From Eubacterium sp. (GTDB lineage Bacteria > Bacillota > Clostridia > Oscillospirales > Acutalibacteraceae), in NCBI GenBank assembly GCA_029258375.1, contig JARHZA010000001.1:1035564-1099563 (forward strand): a stretch of 64,000 bases of DNA. Direction: 5' to 3'. Numbering within the stretch: position 1 is the stretch's first letter; each line of letters starts with the position of its first letter. The translations under genes were made by a program, and so were the position numbers. The notes below the pieces were generated by a model. The model saw only the letters and a list, made by a program, of their open reading frames with translations, was not told the origin of the DNA and made no database searches. This document shows, piece by piece, positions 21,190 to 30,052 of the stretch.

Positions 21190-23020
21190 TCTTAACCTCT
21201 TCAACTATTGAATCTCTGTCTAATTTATATTGTTTAAGTTGGTGTTCCACAGGTGCTTGCTTAACAAATCCATCTGTAACCGCTATATGACGATAATTTA
21301 CATTTATGTTGTTTTCTTCAAGCATAGATGCAAAAATTTCACCAACACCACCTGTTTTGATTGCCTCTTCAAAAAAGTAAACATTTTTAGTATTTTCAAG
21401 AACGTTTATAACATCTTTGTTAATTGGTTTTATTTTATTTAACTTTATAATATATGTATCCTCTAATTCACCTAAAGCAGCATAACACTCTGAAAACTCT
21501 TTACCATAAGTAACAATACAATTTTTACAATTTGGATCACCAAAAATTGTATAATCACACTTATCGTAATGATAATTTTCTGGCATTTCAAGTGCTTTTC
21601 CTCTTGGATATCTAATTGCAATAGCGCCATCATCACGGTAAATTGCTTTGCCAAACATAAGTGAAAGTTCTTCGAAATTGCTTGGAGCATAAACAGTCAT
21701 ATTTGGCACTGTGTTAAGAAAAGCTACGTCAAAAATACCTTGATGAGATTCACCGTCTTCACCAACAAAGCCTGCTCTATCTATACCAAAAATAACTTTA
21801 GTGTTTTGCATAGCAACATCATGAATTAACTGGTCATAAGAACGCTGTAAAAATGTTGAATAAACTGCAAAAATTGGGATCATTCCATTTTTTGCAAGAC
21901 CGCTTGAAAATGTAACTGCATGTTGTTCTGCAATGCCAACGTCAAAAAATCTGTTTGGAAATAGTTTTGAAAATTCTGAAAGACCTGTACCCTCAGTCAT
22001 TGCAGCAGTAACACAACAAATACGTAAATCGCTTTTCGCTAAATCACACATTGTTCTTCCAAAAGTAGAAGAAAATGTTTCGCCGCTTGATTTAGGTTCT
22101 CCGGTTTCAATATCGAATTTTCCTATTCCATGAAATTGAGTAGGGTTTTTTTCTGCTGGATTGTAGCCTTTACCCTTAGTTGTCTTAACGTGAATTAAAA
22201 CTGAGTGGTTATGAACTTTTGCAGCAGTCAACACTGCGATTAAATCATTAAGATTATGACCATCAATAGGACCGTAATATCTAAATCCCATATCTTCAAA
22301 AAAAGTGGCATTGTGATAAACACGCTTTCTTATTTTTGAATTAACTACAGTTATAAATCTGCTAATTTGTGCGCCTACTTTTGGTATTTCAGCTATGGCT
22401 CTTTGAACCTTAGATTTAAAAGTAAAATATCGCTTTGAGGTTCTGATTGTTGTTAAATGTTTAGATACAGATCCAACATTTTGACTAATAGACATATTGT
22501 TATCATTAAGTATAACAATTAAACTACTCTCTTCTCCACCACTGTTATTAAGCGCTTCATAAGCTAATCCACCTGTTAAAGCACCATCGCCTATAATAGC
22601 TATTACTTTTCCTTTATCTCCCCTAATACGTTTTGCTTTGGCAAGACCGATTGCTTGTGAAATGGATACGCTTGAATGGCCACTTGAAAAAACATCGTGT
22701 ATACTTTCGTTTGGACGAGTAAAACCACTAATTCCATTTTCAGTTCTTAAAGTAGAAAATTGGTCTTTTCTACCTGTTAAAATCTTATGTGTGTAACATT
22801 GATGTCCAACATCAAAAACTATTTGATCGTTTGGACTATTAAAAACAGTGTGAAGTGCAACTGTTAATTCAACAACACCAAGATTAGATGCAAGGTGTCC
22901 ACCAGTTTGTGAAACTGTATTTATCAATAATTCTCTAATATCTGAACAAAGTTCATTAAGTTCCTTATAATTTAATTTTTTTACGTCTTTAGGAGAATTT
23001 ACATTATCTAAAACTGACAT
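21182..23020 (-). CDS. dxs: 1-deoxy-D-xylulose-5-phosphate synthase
   Basis: DXS condenses pyruvate and glyceraldehyde 3-phosphate, the first step of the MEP isoprenoid pathway. At 612 residues it is full length, with GGHLASNLGVVELT (catalytic H42), GHQCYTHKILTGR, the thiamine-diphosphate motif GDGALTGGLAYEALN, and the catalytic glutamate in VGIAEQHAV. Next to ispA upstream this forms a small isoprenoid block. It has its own promoter 25-53 nt upstream. Confidence 0.97.
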   Translation of the reverse strand: MSVLDNVNSPKDVKKLNYKELNELCSDIRELLINTVSQTGGHLASNLGVVELTVALHTVFNSPNDQIVFDVGHQCYTHKILTGRKDQFSTLRTENGISGFTRPNESIHDVFSSGHSSVSISQAIGLAKAKRIRGDKGKVIAIIGDGALTGGLAYEALNNSGGEESSLIVILNDNNMSISQNVGSVSKHLTTIRTSKRYFTFKSKVQRAIAEIPKVGAQISRFITVVNSKIRKRVYHNATFFEDMGFRYYGPIDGHNLNDLIAVLTAAKVHNHSVLIHVKTTKGKGYNPAEKNPTQFHGIGKFDIETGEPKSSGETFSSTFGRTMCDLAKSDLRICCVTAAMTEGTGLSEFSKLFPNRFFDVGIAEQHAVTFSSGLAKNGMIPIFAVYSTFLQRSYDQLIHDVAMQNTKVIFGIDRAGFVGEDGESHQGIFDVAFLNTVPNMTVYAPSNFEELSLMFGKAIYRDDGAIAIRYPRGKALEMPENYHYDKCDYTIFGDPNCKNCIVTYGKEFSECYAALGELEDTYIIKLNKIKPINKDVINVLENTKNVYFFEEAIKTGGVGEIFASMLEENNINVNYRHIAVTDGFVKQAPVEHQLKQYKLDRDSIVEEVKNG

Positions 23021-23044
23021 AAAATCATCTCTTTTCGGTAATAC

Positions 23045-23073
23045 ATATTATCATAAAATGTATAAAAATTCAA
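23045..23073 (-). promoter_or_regulatory. Sigma-A-type promoter for dxs-tlyA-nadK-argR-recN-tyrS
   Basis: On the minus strand TTGAAT (23068-23073) and TAATAT (23045-23050) are 17 nt apart, and TGA precedes the -10. It lies in the 113-nt gap between ispA and dxs, the only sizeable gap in this part of the cluster. No clear terminator was found between ispA and this promoter. Confidence 0.6.
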
Positions 23074-23133
23074 TATTTGCATAAAACTTCAGGATAACAT
23101 ACAAAACAATCAAATTATCTAAATAAAATGAAT

Positions 23134-24018
23134 TTACATTTCCCTATTAACAAGCTTGTTAGAAAGAAATTCTAAAAATTCTGTATTTTCAAATGAAGAA
23201 AGCATTGATATAGCAGATTCTGTCAATAACTCGACATCTTCTTGTGCTTTATCAAGACCAACTAATGAAACATAAGTAGTTTTATCATTATCTGCATCTG
23301 AACCAATTGGTTTGCCTAACTTTTCAGAATCTCCAACAACATCAAGAATATCATCTTTAATTTGAAAAGCAACGCCTAAATCGTTTGCAAATTTTGATGC
23401 AGAATTAATTTGATTTTCATTTGCACCAGCAGCAATGCAGCCTAAAAGGCATGATAACTCAATAAGTGCACTTGTTTTTAACTGATGAACAGATAACAAT
23501 TGATCAAGAGTTGGATTGTCTTTTTCATATTTCAAATCAAGAACTTGACCACCGATCATTCCTTCAACTCCACTATTTTGTGACAACAAAGAAATCGCTT
23601 TAACTATTTTTTCTGATGATAAATCAGACTCTGTTGCAATTTTAAATGCATGTGTTAAAAGTGCATCGCCAGCAAGAAGTGCTGTTGTTTCACCAAATTG
23701 TTTATGGCAACTTGGTTTACCACGTCTAAAATCATCATCATCCATACACGGCAAATCATCATGAATTAAACTATATGTATGAATATATTCTACTGCACAA
23801 GCAAATGGAAGTGCCTTTTCTTTTTCAAGTCCTAAACAATTTGCAAATTCAAGACAAAAAACTGGTCTAAGTCTTTTGCCACCATTTGTAAGACTATATT
23901 TCATAGCTTCAACTACTTCATCTTGGCAATATTCACATTTGGGTAAAAAATTTATAATTGCATTTTCTACCATAGCAATATCATTATTTAAAATACTATT
24001 GAATTCTAACTCTGTCAT
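23134..24018 (-). CDS. ispA: Farnesyl/geranyl diphosphate synthase (short-chain polyprenyl synthase)
   Basis: A 294-residue trans-prenyl synthase that builds geranyl or farnesyl diphosphate from IPP and DMAPP. The first aspartate-rich motif is DDLPCMDDDDFRRG (with the two-residue insertion typical of bacterial FPPS), the second is FQIKDDILDVVGD, and GGKRLRPVF is the IPP site. I prefer ATG 24018 (AAGGA at 9 nt) to the TTG at 24027, which lacks a well-placed binding site and would overlap xseB. Confidence 0.95.
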   Translation of the reverse strand: MTELEFNSILNNDIAMVENAIINFLPKCEYCQDEVVEAMKYSLTNGGKRLRPVFCLEFANCLGLEKEKALPFACAVEYIHTYSLIHDDLPCMDDDDFRRGKPSCHKQFGETTALLAGDALLTHAFKIATESDLSSEKIVKAISLLSQNSGVEGMIGGQVLDLKYEKDNPTLDQLLSVHQLKTSALIELSCLLGCIAAGANENQINSASKFANDLGVAFQIKDDILDVVGDSEKLGKPIGSDADNDKTTYVSLVGLDKAQEDVELLTESAISMLSSFENTEFLEFLSNKLVNREM

Positions 24019-24023
24019 ATTGA

Positions 24024-24212
24024 TCAATCCTTACTAATTTCAGTGATTTTTTGCTTTGCATTAGTCAATTTTTCGTTACAAAATGAAGAAAGTTTTGTGC
24101 CCTCTTCAAAAAGTTTCATACTTTCATCAAGTGTAACTTCATTTTTTTCAAGCATATTAACTATCTCTTCAAGTCTTTTGACAGCATTTTCATAAGTCAT
24201 TTCATTACTCAT
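24024..24212 (-). CDS. xseB: Exodeoxyribonuclease VII small subunit
   Basis: A 62-residue XseB with the family pattern YENAVKRLEEIVNMLE and LDESMKLFEEG. It pairs with XseA in exonuclease VII, which degrades single-strand DNA. It overlaps xseA by 8 nt and is followed by ispA after 5 nt, the conserved xseA-xseB-ispA order. Confidence 0.96.
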   Translation of the reverse strand: MSNEMTYENAVKRLEEIVNMLEKNEVTLDESMKLFEEGTKLSSFCNEKLTNAKQKITEISKD

Positions 24213-25407
24213 TGTTTTCTACCTCTAATACTTCACATAATGCTTTTCCATTATATAAACGAATTGATATTTTATCATTAACACTAATTTCATTGATATT
24301 TTTTAAAACTTTACCATCTTTTTCAGAAATTGCATATCCCCTTGCTAAAACGGCAAGTGGACTAAGAGCATTTAGTTTTCCAACCAAAACGGAAAAATCA
24401 GCTCGTCTACTTTCAATATTATATGATAGTGCCTCATTCATTCTTATAACTAATGATTCTATATTATCATTAAAAACATCAACAACATCACTATAATTAG
24501 AAAGAACTGACTCTTCAGTAAGTTCACTTAATTTTTGCATTTCAAATTCAATTTTATCATTTATTAAATTAAACAGCGTATTTGTTAGTGTTTGATTATA
24601 GTTTATTAACGAAGTAATGTCTGGGCAAACAAGTTCAGCTGCTGCACTTGGTGTAGGTGCTCTTAAATCTGAAACAAAATCACAAATTGTAAAATCAGTT
24701 TCGTGACCTACCGCTGAAACGATAGGTGTTTTGCACTCAATTACTGCCCTTGCAACCTCTTCAGTGTTAAAAGCCCACAAATCTTCGATAGAGCCACCAC
24801 CTCTGCCAACAATTATAACATCAACATCATTCATAGAATCAAGTATTCTAATAGATTTTACTATATCTGAAGTCGCATATTCTCCTTGAACTATAGTTGG
24901 AACAATTACAATCTCTGCAAGTGGATAACGTCTATTTGTTATATTTTTTATATCTTCAACAGCTGCACCAATATTTGATGTGGCAACACCAATTTTTTTT
25001 GGAAAAGTTGGCAAAGGCTTTTTGATTTCATCATTACAAACACCCTCATCAAACAATTTCTGTTTTAATTGTTCGAAGGCAAGATTAAGTGCGCCAATGC
25101 CGTCTGGTTGCATATCATCAACATACAGTTGATACTCCCCACTTTTTTCATAAACTGAAATTCTACCCCTGCAAATTACTTTCATACCATTTTCAGGTGT
25201 AAATTTAATTCTGCTTGCATATGATGAAAACATAACAGCTTTTAACTGACTTTTTTCATCTTTAAGAGTAAAATACATGTGCCCTGAACGATAATAATGA
25301 GTGAAATTGGATATTTCGCCACTTATATATATGTTTTTAAGCGGTATATTTTCATCAAAAACCGCTTTAATATATGTATTAATTTGTGATACGGTTATAA
25401 CATTCAT
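24205..25407 (-). CDS. xseA: Exodeoxyribonuclease VII large subunit
   Basis: The catalytic subunit of exonuclease VII, 400 residues. The N-terminal OB fold (ISGEISNFTHYYRSGHMYF) binds single-strand DNA. The catalytic core shows GRGGGSIEDLWAFN and SAVGHETDFTICDFVSD followed by RAPTPSAAAE; the coiled-coil tail is present. It overlaps the TsaD paralogue by 4 nt upstream and xseB by 8 nt downstream. Confidence 0.97.
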   Translation of the reverse strand: MNVITVSQINTYIKAVFDENIPLKNIYISGEISNFTHYYRSGHMYFTLKDEKSQLKAVMFSSYASRIKFTPENGMKVICRGRISVYEKSGEYQLYVDDMQPDGIGALNLAFEQLKQKLFDEGVCNDEIKKPLPTFPKKIGVATSNIGAAVEDIKNITNRRYPLAEIVIVPTIVQGEYATSDIVKSIRILDSMNDVDVIIVGRGGGSIEDLWAFNTEEVARAVIECKTPIVSAVGHETDFTICDFVSDLRAPTPSAAAELVCPDITSLINYNQTLTNTLFNLINDKIEFEMQKLSELTEESVLSNYSDVVDVFNDNIESLVIRMNEALSYNIESRRADFSVLVGKLNALSPLAVLARGYAISEKDGKVLKNINEISVNDKISIRLYNGKALCEVLEVENNE

Positions 25408-26327
25408 AATTGTTTTGATTTTAAATACGCATAAATAGCTATGCCTGCTGCATTATCACAACTATATTGTGGTTCAGCAAACAACGCGTCATATTTTTTT
25501 GAAATTTGATTATTTATTATGGTATTACTCATAACTCCACCTGCAAAAACAAGTGGCAATTTACCATACTTTTTAATTATATTTTCAGTCATTTTATCAA
25601 GTGATGCAGCAATGTAAGATATTACAAATTTTGCAATATCATTTTTTTCTTCGCCACTTTCGATCATCTTTTTTACTTTATTCTCGACACCTGACAATGA
25701 GCAATTTAGACCATTTATTGAAGGTTTAATTTTAAAAATCTTATTGCTTTTTTGAGCCAATTTGTCAATTTCAGGACCACACGGAAATTTTAAACCAAGC
25801 ATAACACCGGTTCTATCAACTGCTTGTCCTGCTTTTAAATCAGTACTTTCTGCAATCAACTCAGCTTTAATGATTTGTTCTTCATTTGGCGTTACCATTA
25901 AGGCTTCAGTAGTTCCACCTGATACGTGAAATGCAATAAATGGTTTGTTAATTAAATCAAGTCTACCAACAGAATAAAGCGCAGCCAAAATGTGTCCTAC
26001 TTGGTGTGAGGTTTTGTAAATAGGTAAATTATTAAACGCTGATACCGCTGTTGCCGTATTTTCACCAACAAGAAAACAAGGCATATAACTACCATCTATA
26101 TTTCTTGGCTTATTGCTCACAGCAACTGCTTTTAAATTTTTAGAGCTATTCTTTATGTTATCTATTAACTTTGGCATATTGACTGTGTGTTGAAACACAG
26201 CATCACTTTGCCTTAATCCTCTCTCGCCTTGCTTAACTTCAAGTAGTTTTTTTTGCATTATAACATTGCTTCCATCAAACAAAGCAACTGAAGTTGTGTA
26301 GTTGCTCGTATCAAATCCAAGATACAT
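25404..26327 (-). CDS. TsaD paralogue (M22/Gcp-like, 'O-sialoglycoprotein endopeptidase' family)
   Basis: A 307-residue ASKHA-fold protein related to TsaD, the t6A tRNA-modification enzyme. It keeps an HxxxH metal pair (SHQVGHILAAL), GFDTSNYTTSVALFD at the N-terminus, VFAGGVMSN, and a CDNAAGIAIYA match to the SDNAA metal-binding aspartate. It is shorter than TsaD (about 340) and replaces the usual FSFSGLKT segment by LNCSLSGVENK. Clostridia often carry this divergent copy beside xseA, besides a true tsaD elsewhere. I therefore call it a paralogue and leave the reaction open. It starts at the nusB stop. Confidence 0.75.
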   Translation of the reverse strand: MYLGFDTSNYTTSVALFDGSNVIMQKKLLEVKQGERGLRQSDAVFQHTVNMPKLIDNIKNSSKNLKAVAVSNKPRNIDGSYMPCFLVGENTATAVSAFNNLPIYKTSHQVGHILAALYSVGRLDLINKPFIAFHVSGGTTEALMVTPNEEQIIKAELIAESTDLKAGQAVDRTGVMLGLKFPCGPEIDKLAQKSNKIFKIKPSINGLNCSLSGVENKVKKMIESGEEKNDIAKFVISYIAASLDKMTENIIKKYGKLPLVFAGGVMSNTIINNQISKKYDALFAEPQYSCDNAAGIAIYAYLKSKQL

Positions 26328-26719
26328 TATCTACTCCTTGAATAACTGCCAAGAATTCCGTTGATATAAGCAGAATCTTCTTTACCAGAATATTTTTTTG
26401 CAAGCTCTACTGCTTCGTTAATTGCAACATTTTCAGGTACATTTTCAATATATATAATTTCGTAAAGTGCAAGTCTTAAAATTGAAAGATTAACCTTTGG
26501 AATACGGTTGATTTTCCAATCTTTTGAATAAGTTGACACTATTGAATCCAGTTCTTCTTTATGTGAAACAGTGCCTTCAAAAAGCTCCTTTGCATATTCA
26601 GACAAAGGCGCAATGTTTTCTGAAAAAATTTCTTCAATATCTGTTAAAGGCAAATCTTTAAAAAATTCTCTTTCAAAAAGCAAAGTAAATGCCTGTTCTC
26701 TCATTTCACTTCTATTCAT
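26327..26719 (-). CDS. nusB: Transcription antitermination factor NusB
   Basis: A 130-residue all-helical NusB, which binds boxA RNA with NusE (S10) to support rRNA antitermination. It shows MNRSEMREQAFTLLFERE at the start, WKINRIPKVNLSILRLALYEI in the middle and AINEAVELAKKYS near the end. A GGAGG binding site sits directly after the poly-T of a hairpin that follows asp23, so its expression probably depends on read-through from the asp23 promoter. Confidence 0.96.
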   Translation of the reverse strand: MNRSEMREQAFTLLFEREFFKDLPLTDIEEIFSENIAPLSEYAKELFEGTVSHKEELDSIVSTYSKDWKINRIPKVNLSILRLALYEIIYIENVPENVAINEAVELAKKYSGKEDSAYINGILGSYSRSR

Positions 26720-26730
26720 ATTTCCTCCAA

Positions 26731-26766
26731 AAAAATACGGCTGAAAATAAAAAATACTTTCAGCCG
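26731..26766 (-). terminator. Terminator-like hairpin between asp23 and nusB
   Basis: Minus-strand stem CGGCTGAAA/TTTCAGCCG (26738-26746 with 26758-26766) with an 11-nt A/T loop, followed by TATTTTTTT that runs straight into the GGAGG of nusB. It should terminate part of the transcripts from the asp23 promoter. Confidence 0.75.
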
Positions 26767-26777
26767 AATTTTAAATA

Positions 26778-27170
26778 TCACTCTTCAGTTTCGTTAGGTG
26801 CATTTGAGTCAGCTGACTCTACGTTTTCTACTGAGGCAATTATTACATTAACCTTTGATACAAATTTACCGGTCATATTTTGAACGGAATCTTTAACAAC
26901 TTTTTGTACCTTCTCTGCCACTGGTTGAATTTTTACTCCAGTAGCAACAATGATATAAATGCTTATATCAAGATCATCGCCATCCTGAATAATTCTAACC
27001 GGGCTCATTACCTTTAAACTGCCTTTTTTGATTGTATTGACAACGTCAGCAGGCTTGTTGAAGAAACCTGTAACACCATCTACATCTTTTGCAGCGTTTG
27101 TTGCAATTGAAGAAATTGCTTCCTCTGAAATAACAAGACTGCCTTTTGAGCTGCCGTTTGAAATTTCCAT
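26778..27170 (-). CDS. Asp23/Gls24-family (DUF322) envelope stress response protein
   Basis: A 130-residue Asp23 (YqhY-type) protein. It has the family's opening GSLVISEEAISSIATNAAKDVDGV and the hydrophobic DLDISIYIIVATGVKIQPVAEKVQ strand and helix. YqhY-like members lie upstream of nusB in Bacillota and affect acetyl-CoA carboxylase and lipid balance; AmaP-linked members form membrane-associated filaments. The position before nusB favours the YqhY subgroup. An AAAGGAGG binding site and a good promoter precede it. Confidence 0.9.
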   Translation of the reverse strand: MEISNGSSKGSLVISEEAISSIATNAAKDVDGVTGFFNKPADVVNTIKKGSLKVMSPVRIIQDGDDLDISIYIIVATGVKIQPVAEKVQKVVKDSVQNMTGKFVSKVNVIIASVENVESADSNAPNETEE

Positions 27171-27248
27171 TTAAAACGCCTCCTTTGTTTTATAAATGAA
27201 TTAGGACTAAATTTGTAAATTTAATATAGTGCTATCATTATTGAAGAC

Positions 27249-27277
27249 ATTATAACATAACAATTATGAATATACAA
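27249..27277 (-). promoter_or_regulatory. Sigma-A promoter for asp23-nusB
   Basis: Minus strand TTGTAT (27272-27277), 17-nt spacer, TATAAT (27249-27254) with a TG one base before the -10. It starts 3 nt after the spoIIIAH stop, so vegetative asp23-nusB expression is separated from the sporulation operon upstream. Confidence 0.75.
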
Positions 27278-27279
27278 GG

Positions 27280-27939
27280 CTATTTTGATTGCACAATTGT
27301 AACATTTTCAAAAGTACATCCAAGTTGTTCTGTTGCAATTTCTTTAATTTGAAGTATCAATTCATCAGTCAATTCTGTTGAATCCACAATTATATCTACT
27401 CTTGAACCATCTTCATTTACAATAGCAAGGCAATTTTGAACACCTTTTGCCTTCACGAGTGATTCAGTTTTATTTTCAATATCTATAAATGAAGAAATTG
27501 CTGCAATTTTTTCTGCCGCGACTTTTCTTGCATCATCACTTTCTTCTGTTGAATTAACAACCTTTTGGAGTTCATCAAGAGATGAATCACGAGCATTTTC
27601 TCTATCCATTCTTGCAGAAGAAAAATAATTATTTTCTTCCTTTTGTGGTTCAGTTGTTGCATCAACATAAGTTGCTTCGCCAAATGTTTTTGTATTTGAA
27701 CCAAGTGTGCTAATCTTATTTCCAATGTCACTATTTTCTAAATACCAATTACCACCTATTCCAACAGCAAGTAAAAGTACAAAAACAGAGACCATTGTTT
27801 TGGTTTTTCTGCTTTTTCTTTTTTTAATTTCATCTTCAGTTAAAAGCCCTTTTAACTCCGACTTGCTTTTTTTAGTTTCTTTAGTATTGTGTGACTTATT
27901 CTCTTTTTTTTGATTGATTGTTTTATTATTTTCTTCCAT
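27280..27939 (-). CDS. spoIIIAH: Stage III sporulation protein AH
   Basis: SpoIIIAH is the mother-cell half of the SpoIIQ-SpoIIIAH channel ('feeding tube') that links mother cell and forespore. 219 residues: a basic, disordered cytoplasmic N-terminus, one membrane helix (about residues 47-66, VSVFVLLLAVGIGG), then an extracellular YscJ/FliF-like domain ending ATEQLGCTFENVTIV. I use ATG 27939 with a GGGTGAT site; a longer frame to 28011 would overlap spoIIIAG and lacks homology. It is the last gene of the spoIIIA operon. Confidence 0.92.
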   Translation of the reverse strand: MEENNKTINQKKENKSHNTKETKKSKSELKGLLTEDEIKKRKSRKTKTMVSVFVLLLAVGIGGNWYLENSDIGNKISTLGSNTKTFGEATYVDATTEPQKEENNYFSSARMDRENARDSSLDELQKVVNSTEESDDARKVAAEKIAAISSFIDIENKTESLVKAKGVQNCLAIVNEDGSRVDIIVDSTELTDELILQIKEIATEQLGCTFENVTIVQSK

Positions 27940-27949
27940 AATATCACCC

Positions 27950-28471
27950 TTATGTACTAATTTTTGAAACAGAAATTCTGTTTGAAGAAATGTTAAACAG
28001 TGCTGAAACACATTTTTTTATTTGTTCTTGAATTTTTACATTATCACCGCCACTACAAACAATAGCAACACCCTCTATAACAGGAAAATTTTCTTTTAAT
28101 AACAAAGGACTATCTCCGTTTGTTCCATTATAAATAACATATTCATCATTTTGTGAAGAAGAACTATCAGCAGAAGAAATATCTGAATTTTTTGCATAAA
28201 CACTTTCAGAAGTATTTTTTAATGTAATCATCACTTTACAAGTTCCAACACCATCAATATTAGAAATAATTTCTGTTAATTCTTTATCAAGATTATTAAC
28301 ATATGAAACATAATCACTTGAAGAAATGTTTTCATTTGCTTTGGATGGGTTAAAATCTATTTCTGAAACTAATATTAACAAAATGCCAATCACTCCGATT
28401 ATAACTAACATTTTAGTTTTTAACTGTTTAGATTTTAGCATTTCCTCGATTTTTTCTTTCAAGTTAATCAC
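27950..28471 (-). CDS. spoIIIAG: Stage III sporulation protein AG
   Basis: SpoIIIAG forms the large ring of the engulfment channel. 173 residues: a membrane helix at about 21-39 (MLVIIGVIGILLILVS) and an RBM-type ring-building domain with NIDGVGTCKVMITLKNTSE and GVAIVCSGGDN. It overlaps spoIIIAF by 8 nt. The B. subtilis protein is longer (about 229); the shorter form is common in Clostridia. Confidence 0.92.
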   Translation of the reverse strand: MINLKEKIEEMLKSKQLKTKMLVIIGVIGILLILVSEIDFNPSKANENISSSDYVSYVNNLDKELTEIISNIDGVGTCKVMITLKNTSESVYAKNSDISSADSSSSQNDEYVIYNGTNGDSPLLLKENFPVIEGVAIVCSGGDNVKIQEQIKKCVSALFNISSNRISVSKIST

Positions 28472-28904
28472 CTACATATTTAACTTCTACTACTAATCCA
28501 AGATTCTCAAGCAAAGTGTTTTTAATTTGTTCTTTTGAATATTCTTCTGTTACTAACACTAAAACTTTGTTTATTGTTACTTCATTTTTATTTGAAGACG
28601 CACTTACCACAACATCTTTTACTTTAATATTTTTTTCATTTAAAAGATTTATAATAGAATTTTTCACTTCAATATTTACTGAGTTTTCAATTACATCAGA
28701 ATACTGATTTTTCAATGTATTCTTTTTACTATATTGATTAAATTCAAATTCAGTTAAAGGATATAAAAAAGAAATGAATATAAAAATTGAAATAATAATT
28801 TTGTAAAATTTACCCACTGAACCTTTTGGCGTTAAAATGATAAATATTACCGAAATAATTAGTGTAATGCAAATACAAAAAGTCCAGTCTTTTATAAAAT
28901 CCAT
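28464..28904 (-). CDS. spoIIIAF: Stage III sporulation protein AF
   Basis: A 146-residue SpoIIIAF, a mother-cell membrane protein of the channel. Two membrane helices (about residues 8-26 and 33-48, ITLIISVIFIIL and IIISIFIFISFLYPL) precede a small ring-building domain with KNTLLENLGLVVEVKYVGD at the end. The adjacent genes on both sides overlap or touch it, confirming operon structure. Confidence 0.88.
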   Translation of the reverse strand: MDFIKDWTFCICITLIISVIFIILTPKGSVGKFYKIIISIFIFISFLYPLTEFEFNQYSKKNTLKNQYSDVIENSVNIEVKNSIINLLNEKNIKVKDVVVSASSNKNEVTINKVLVLVTEEYSKEQIKNTLLENLGLVVEVKYVGD

Positions 28905-30052
28905 TATGCACTTCCCTTTGCTGCAACTAAAATACCAATTGATATTATTGTAGTAACCATAGATAAAATTAAAATTACATTCATTATTAACATAGCATCA
29001 CAAAAAGCTTTGATAACTAATGCAACTGAATTATCCCCAAAAACATCTGATATAACACTTGTTAATGAAAGAACTAATCTCCATATTGCAACATCTATAA
29101 TTGCTGGTAAAAAAACTATCGCCACTGCAACTATTCCTACAACACCAACACTTGAACGAATAAGTGCAGAATATGTTTGAATAGATAACAATCCTTCACT
29201 TATTGCACTTCCAATTACAGGTACAACAGAATTTATTGCAAATCTTATTGAACGAAGTCCTATTGCATCAGCCTTTGAAGCTACGGCTGTTTTTATTGAT
29301 AGAATAGAAACAAAAGTAGCTGCGCATATAGAAATCGCAGAAGTTATATATCTTTTCATTACTGATAGTAATGAGCGAAGATTAAGTTCACTTCTTATTC
29401 CCGCACAAATCCCTATAGCCAAAAAACAATTTGAAACTGGAATGAAAATATTTTTAGAAATATAATTTAGAATCTGTGCAAGTGATAACAACATTGCATT
29501 AGTTGAAAACGCAGCCATTGCATTGCCAGAAGTTGCAACAATAACGCAAAAAACTGGTATAAATGCATAAATAAAATTTGAGCAAATTGAAATTGTTGAA
29601 CAAGCAAGACTAATCGTCGTTTTCATTTTCATAGCGAGAATAACCGCAATTATTAATGCACTTGAAGTTGAAAATAAAGAACTCATTTCATCGCTACTTA
29701 AAGTTGTTCTAAAACTCTGAATTAAAGATGAGAATATTATGAATACAAAAATTATTAAACAAGATTGCATAGGTGTTTCAATATTACGCTTAAAAACATC
29801 AACAACATACGAAATGAAATCAGAAAAAGAAAAATTAACAATATTGTTATAGTCAAAATCTGTAAGTCCAAATGATTCAAGCACATTGTATGTATTATTA
29901 TCTAACTTATCAAAACAAGATAAATCGTAATTACTTAAGTATTCGTTATATTCATTTTTATTCAATTCTTCATTTGCCGAATTTGCAAAACAAGAAAATG
30001 GAGTTAGTGATATAATAAAAAACACAATTATAAAATTTAAATACTTTTTCAT
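28904..30052 (-). CDS. spoIIIAE: Stage III sporulation protein AE
   Basis: SpoIIIAE is the large multi-pass (transporter-like) component of the SpoIIIA complex. 382 residues with a cleavable-type signal segment (FIIVFFIISLTPFSCFA) and about seven further membrane helices. The hallmark NSVVPVIGSAISEGL is present. Start ATG overlaps the spoIIIAD stop by 4 nt. Confidence 0.94.
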   Translation of the reverse strand: MKKYLNFIIVFFIISLTPFSCFANSANEELNKNEYNEYLSNYDLSCFDKLDNNTYNVLESFGLTDFDYNNIVNFSFSDFISYVVDVFKRNIETPMQSCLIIFVFIIFSSLIQSFRTTLSSDEMSSLFSTSSALIIAVILAMKMKTTISLACSTISICSNFIYAFIPVFCVIVATSGNAMAAFSTNAMLLSLAQILNYISKNIFIPVSNCFLAIGICAGIRSELNLRSLLSVMKRYITSAISICAATFVSILSIKTAVASKADAIGLRSIRFAINSVVPVIGSAISEGLLSIQTYSALIRSSVGVVGIVAVAIVFLPAIIDVAIWRLVLSLTSVISDVFGDNSVALVIKAFCDAMLIMNVILILSMVTTIISIGILVAAKGSA

